From positions 1 through 8,067 of the forward strand of contig URSW01000071.1 in NCBI GenBank assembly GCA_900550625.1: 8,067 bases of DNA, given 5' to 3'. Positions 6,153 to 8,067 of the stretch are shown here, in pieces. The translations under genes and the position numbers were made by a program. Origin of the DNA: an uncultured Eubacteriales bacterium (GTDB taxonomy: Bacteria; Bacillota; Clostridia; Oscillospirales; CAG-272). Under the pieces are notes generated by a model. It saw only the letters and a list, made by a program, of their open reading frames with translations, was not told the origin of the DNA and did no database searches. Every line of letters begins with the position of its first letter. The first letter of the stretch is position 1.

Positions 6153-6320
6153 TTACTCATCCCGATTGTCTATCGTGTAAACCACGCAGGCAATTCCGGC
6201 AGTCATTGTAAAGAGAATCGCGCCGCCGAACGCATTACCAAGCACGGTGCCGATAAGGAATCCGAGCATTCCGTAAAGCACCATGGCGATAAGCGATACG
6301 ATAGTCCTGAAATTTTTCAT
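6153..6320 (-). CDS. 55-residue two-helix membrane protein, unknown function
   Basis: ATG at 6318-6320, stop TAA at 6153-6155. The product begins MKNFRTIVSLIAMVLYGML and ends YTIDNRDE. It has two hydrophobic segments, about residues 6-27 and 31-50, separated by a tight G-T-V-L-G-N-A-F-G-G turn, a positively charged N-terminus and an acidic C-terminus, so both ends are probably cytoplasmic. The start is very well supported by GGAGG eight bases upstream. Codon choice (GGC, GCG, ATC, GTG, CTT) matches the neighbouring real genes. It follows queT on the same strand after a 176-base gap, so it may be a distal member of that transcript or have its own promoter; none is clear. I do not recognise the family. 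Its shortness means gene callers with a 60-residue cutoff would miss it. Confidence 0.75.
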   Translation of the reverse strand: MKNFRTIVSLIAMVLYGMLGFLIGTVLGNAFGGAILFTMTAGIACVVYTIDNRDE

Positions 6321-6496
6321 AGATATAGCCTCCGTATTTTAATTATCCGTATCAAGAAAAGCCGCAAGCGCATTTCGGACCACAGACCGGTCTTTGACAT
6401 TACAGTGCAGTACTACATATCCGCATATCTATCCGGATTTCGGAAGAGTTATCGGTTAAAGCAAGTGCGGAAATTGCGAACCGTCGCGGTATCAAT

Positions 6497-6994
6497 TCAC
6501 ATTCCGAATATTTTCGGCGCTTTCTTTTTTATCGCACCGAACAGTATCATACCGAGCACTCCGCAGAATATGATCTCACCGATGCCGACCGTAACATACA
6601 GATACCACACGGCATTGTCAAGCACATAAAAATACTTGAGCACGGGCGGAATTATCAGCGTGTTTGCGACGATCGGCGGAACGGGAGCAAGCCAGGGCGA
6701 TTTTTTTCTGAGCAGATATGTGAGTACCGCGCCGATAAGCGTAGCTATGCTTCCGAAAATAACATCCGGAAGTATTCCGCCGGACAATATGTTTGAAAGT
6801 ATGCATCCGACGAAAAGTCCCGGTATCGCCGCCGGTGTGAACCACGCAAGCACCGTAAGCGCCTCCGAAAATCTCACCTGTATTGCGCCGCTCGAAAGTC
6901 CCATGAACGATGCAAGCATCGTAAGGACGACGTAAAGCGCCGCGATAACGGCTCCCTGTACCGTGAAAAGAGTTCTCTTCCTTATTTTTTCCAT
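6497..6994 (-). CDS. queT: QueT family ECF transporter substrate-binding subunit (queuosine precursor uptake)
   Basis: A 165-residue integral membrane protein with about five to six helices. Diagnostic blocks: TVQGAVIAALYVVLTML (11-27), SGAIQVRFSEALTVLAWFT (35-53), AAIPGLFVGCILSNIL (55-70), DVIFGSIATLIGAVLTYLL (77-95) and LAPVPPIVANTLIIP (102-116). This pattern fits the QueT/COG4708 family, the S component of energy-coupling-factor transporters thought to bring in queuosine precursors such as preQ1; the shared ECF energising module is not in this window. The ATG at 6994 is chosen because the conserved part starts there; the open frame extends upstream to 7126 but that part overlaps the promoter and the structured leader. 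The only good Shine-Dalgarno (AAGGAG, 7019-7024) lies 24 bases from this ATG with a GGGG-AATTT-CCCC hairpin between them. Confidence 0.85.
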   Translation of the reverse strand: MEKIRKRTLFTVQGAVIAALYVVLTMLASFMGLSSGAIQVRFSEALTVLAWFTPAAIPGLFVGCILSNILSGGILPDVIFGSIATLIGAVLTYLLRKKSPWLAPVPPIVANTLIIPPVLKYFYVLDNAVWYLYVTVGIGEIIFCGVLGMILFGAIKKKAPKIFGM

Positions 6995-7005
6995 TTTCTT
7001 TTTTG

Positions 7006-7079
7006 GGGAAATTCCCCGCTCCTTAGTTTTATTTTTTTCGGCTTTCGCCGCGATGAGGATGGTTACGAACTCACCGCTT
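7006..7079 (-). promoter_or_regulatory. Structured leader RNA of queT, candidate preQ1-type riboswitch (class unresolved)
   Basis: Read 5' to 3' on the minus strand from the predicted start near 7079: GCGGTGAG (7077-7070) pairs with CTCATCGC (7057-7050), an 8 bp stem around the 12-base loop TTCGTAACCATC. A small hairpin CGGC-GAAA-GCCG follows (7050-7039), then an A-rich linker and AAAACTAAGGAG containing the Shine-Dalgarno, and finally a GGGG/CCCC hairpin before the ATG. A stem with a 12-base loop, an A-rich linker and ACTAAGGA is the layout of preQ1-I aptamers, and an inserted hairpin before the ribosome site echoes preQ1-II, which was first noted before COG4708 (queT) genes. Against it: the loop lacks the bases needed for the usual pseudoknot with CTA(AGG), so class and function are unproven. 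Confidence 0.45.
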
Positions 7080-7085
7080 TCGAAT

Positions 7086-7114
7086 ATTATAAGCCTATGA
7101 AAGTTTATTGTCAA
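7086..7114 (-). promoter_or_regulatory. queT: Consensus sigma-A promoter of queT
   Basis: On the minus strand TTGACA (7114-7109) and TATAAT (7091-7086) are separated by exactly 17 bases: a perfect consensus. An A-tract at 7132-7138 (minus-strand reading) lies upstream of the -35 and could act as an UP element. The predicted start near 7079 falls at the base of the leader stem. Confidence 0.9.
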
Positions 7115-7171
7115 GACCGCGTTCATGCGGATTTTTTTCGCACCTGACGGAATAAATCCGCACGGTGCGGG

Positions 7172-7199
7172 GAATACTTTCGCTGCGGCGGGAATCTAA
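7172..7199 (+). promoter_or_regulatory. spoIIR: Possible forespore (sigma-F/G-like) promoter of spoIIR
   Basis: GAATA (7172-7176), 13 bases, then GGGAATCTAA (7190-7199) loosely resemble forespore sigma elements, about 48 bases before the start codon. In Bacillus spoIIR is read by sigma-F. No housekeeping promoter is seen here. The match is weak, and the call rests partly on expectation from the gene. Confidence 0.25.
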
Positions 7200-7246
7200 C
7201 ATCATTTCCGGATTTCCCCGACTGCAAACATAAAGGAGCTTTTCGG

Positions 7247-7843
7247 ATGAAATACATTCTTTCTCTCTGCTGTGCCGTAATATCCGCGTTTATTATAATA
7301 TCGTTTCTTCCCGTGAACGGAGAGGAAACGCTTTACGACAACGTTATCCGTCTGCACGTTATCGCGGATTCGGATTCCGAAGAGGATCAGGCGATAAAGC
7401 TTCGCGTCCGCGACCGGATCATCACCGAGATCGGCGACCGCGGCGGGGATTCGATTGAAGAGGCGTACTCGTCGGTATCTCAGATGCTTCCGGAAATCGA
7501 ACAATCCGCGGCGGACGAGGTAAGCAAATACACCGACGAATACACTGCGTCGGTAATACTCGGCGAGGAGGTCTATCCCGAAAGAATATATGAAGACATC
7601 TCGCTCCCGGCCGGTAAATACATGTCGCTGCGCGTTGTTCTCGGAAGCGGCGAGGGAAAGAATTGGTGGTGCGTGCTCTTTCCTCCGCTCTGCACATCGG
7701 CAGCGGAAAAAGAAGAGGACTTCGTTGCGGCGGGAATAAGCTCAGAAGGATACCGGATGATAAAGAATGAGCACTCGCCGAAATACCGCGTCCGCTTCAA
7801 AATACTCGAGGTGCTGTCCGGAATATTCGGATACGAATACTGA
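7247..7843 (+). CDS. spoIIR: Stage II sporulation protein R
   Basis: A 198-residue secreted protein. A hydrophobic signal/anchor covers about residues 3-22. The conserved SpoIIR core follows: NVIRLHVIADSDSEEDQAIK (32-51), LRVRD (52-56), the acidic middle, LPAGKYMSLRVVLGSGEGKN (120-139) and WWCVLFPPLC (140-149), and a short tail. In Bacillus SpoIIR is made in the forespore, crosses into the intermembrane space and triggers the SpoIIGA protease to process pro-sigma-E in the mother cell; the conserved blocks make the same role here very likely. Length is normal for the family. The start is supported by AAAGGAG ending eight bases before the ATG. The gene is divergent from queT and stands alone. 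Its presence implies an endospore-forming organism or a recent descendant of one. Confidence 0.95.
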   Translation: MKYILSLCCAVISAFIIISFLPVNGEETLYDNVIRLHVIADSDSEEDQAIKLRVRDRIITEIGDRGGDSIEEAYSSVSQMLPEIEQSAADEVSKYTDEYTASVILGEEVYPERIYEDISLPAGKYMSLRVVLGSGEGKNWWCVLFPPLCTSAAEKEEDFVAAGISSEGYRMIKNEHSPKYRVRFKILEVLSGIFGYEY

Positions 7844-7892
7844 CGTTTTGTTCGCTTGCGGAGCGCGGAGCGCGATCATTAGCAGATACTTT

Positions 7893-7943
7893 CCGTTTGC
7901 CGGAGAGCGGCGCGGCGCGGATTTTCGACCCCTCCGCAGACGG
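7893..7943. repeat. Large imperfect inverted repeat between spoIIR and the tRNA gene
   Basis: CCGTTTGCCGGAG (7893-7905) pairs with CTCCGCAGACGG (7932-7943) through 12 pairs with one G-U and one bulged C; the 26-base loop is very G/C-rich. No T run follows on either strand, so it is not a standard terminator. Confidence 0.45.
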
Positions 7944-7945
7944 AC

Positions 7946-7968
7946 AAAAAAACGACTTCGCTTTTTTT
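7946..7968 (+). terminator. spoIIR: Weak A-tract/T-tract hairpin, possible spoIIR terminator
   Basis: Seven A plus CG (7946-7954) can pair with CG, one bulged C, and seven T (7959-7968) around the loop ACTT. It is the only T-rich hairpin between spoIIR and the tRNA promoter, about 100 bases after the stop codon. The stem is A-U rich and therefore weak. Confidence 0.4.
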
Positions 7969-7978
7969 CGAAAAAAGG

Positions 7979-8007
7979 TTGACAAACCGTGTCGGACATG
8001 ATATAAT
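7979..8007 (+). promoter_or_regulatory. Consensus sigma-A promoter of the tRNA gene
   Basis: TTGACA (7979-7984) and TATAAT (8002-8007) with a 17-base spacer form a perfect consensus, ending 27 bases before the tRNA 5' end. Strength suits a stable RNA gene. Confidence 0.9.
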
Positions 8008-8034
8008 AGCTGAGCGCCAAACAGAAACCAATAC

Positions 8035-8067
8035 GGCGGAATAGCTCAGTTGGCTAGAGCATCCGAT
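8035..8067 (+). tRNA. tRNA gene, 5' part (anticodon beyond the window)
   Basis: Acceptor strand GGCGGAA (8035-8041), TA (positions 8-9), D-stem GCTC, D-loop AGTTGGCTA, D-stem GAGC, then A and the first bases of the anticodon stem TCCGA. The order and spacing are those of a canonical bacterial tRNA. The anticodon and 3' half lie outside the window, so the amino acid cannot be given. Confidence 0.9.

Noticed and set aside
6403..6425. TTGACA on the plus strand in the queT / small-protein gap
   Set aside because: No acceptable -10 at 16-18 bases and no plus-strand gene follows.
5976..6629. Plus-strand open frame of 217 codons
   Set aside because: It reads through the perfect hairpin at 6008-6041 and antisense to the 55-residue gene and queT; composition is basic and without domains.
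7117..7138. Short GC stem followed by seven T on the plus strand, like a terminator
   Set aside because: The stem is only four to five pairs and there is no plus-strand gene to end there; the T run is better read as an A-tract upstream of the queT -35 on the minus strand.
1..8067. CRISPR array, toxin-antitoxin pair, phage or transposon genes, secondary-metabolite cluster
   Set aside because: I looked on both strands and saw no regularly spaced repeats, transposase, integrase, nuclease or peptide-precursor signatures. The window reads as ordinary chromosome with local gene decay.

Overview
The window looks like a chromosomal segment of a spore-forming Clostridia (Firmicutes), probably a gut Oscillospiraceae/Ruminococcaceae-like lineage. 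Support: a clear SpoIIR, an intramembrane M50 protease of the SpoIVFB type, a QueT-type ECF substrate-binding subunit, strong AGGAGG-like ribosome binding sites, consensus sigma-A promoters, and a coding style rich in GCG/CGC/GGC codons. The species is an inference; no rRNA or complete tRNA is present to fix it.

Layout. 2-382 (+): C-terminal end of a GH27 alpha-galactosidase, closed by a strong hairpin terminator. 595-1469 (-): a two-gene unit, a small single-pass membrane protein followed with overlap by a short SpoIVFB-like M50 protease. 1773-2623 (+): a consensus promoter driving a nucleoside phosphorylase. 2725-3651 (+): a ketopantoate reductase-type (PanE/ApbA) pseudogene with at least five frameshifts and an in-frame stop, then a structured spacer and a strong terminator. 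3906-5159 (-): a visibly AT-richer GH3 beta-N-acetylhexosaminidase lipoprotein. 5285-5623 (+): the truncated C-terminal end of an ABC exporter ATPase, also broken. 5624-6152: a gene-poor spacer with three hairpins. 6153-6320 (-): a 55-residue two-helix membrane protein too short for most ORF callers. 6497-6994 (-): queT, behind a perfect TTGACA-17-TATAAT promoter and a structured leader that may be a preQ1-type riboswitch. 7247-7843 (+): spoIIR, divergent from queT. 7979-8067 (+): a perfect promoter and the 5' part of a tRNA gene cut by the window end.

The genes do not form one pathway. Themes are sugar and cell-wall glycan hydrolysis (GH27, GH3), mother-cell/forespore signalling in sporulation (SpoIIR; the M50 protease by family resemblance), salvage (nucleoside phosphorylase, queuosine precursor uptake), and active gene decay in the middle, where the AT-richer GH3 gene sits between two degraded genes. 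I see no defence system, CRISPR array, transposase or integrase. The least ordinary items are the queT leader RNA, the 55-residue membrane protein, the possible frameshift in the partner of the M50 protease, and a hairpin core shared by two intergenic sites 5.5 kb apart.
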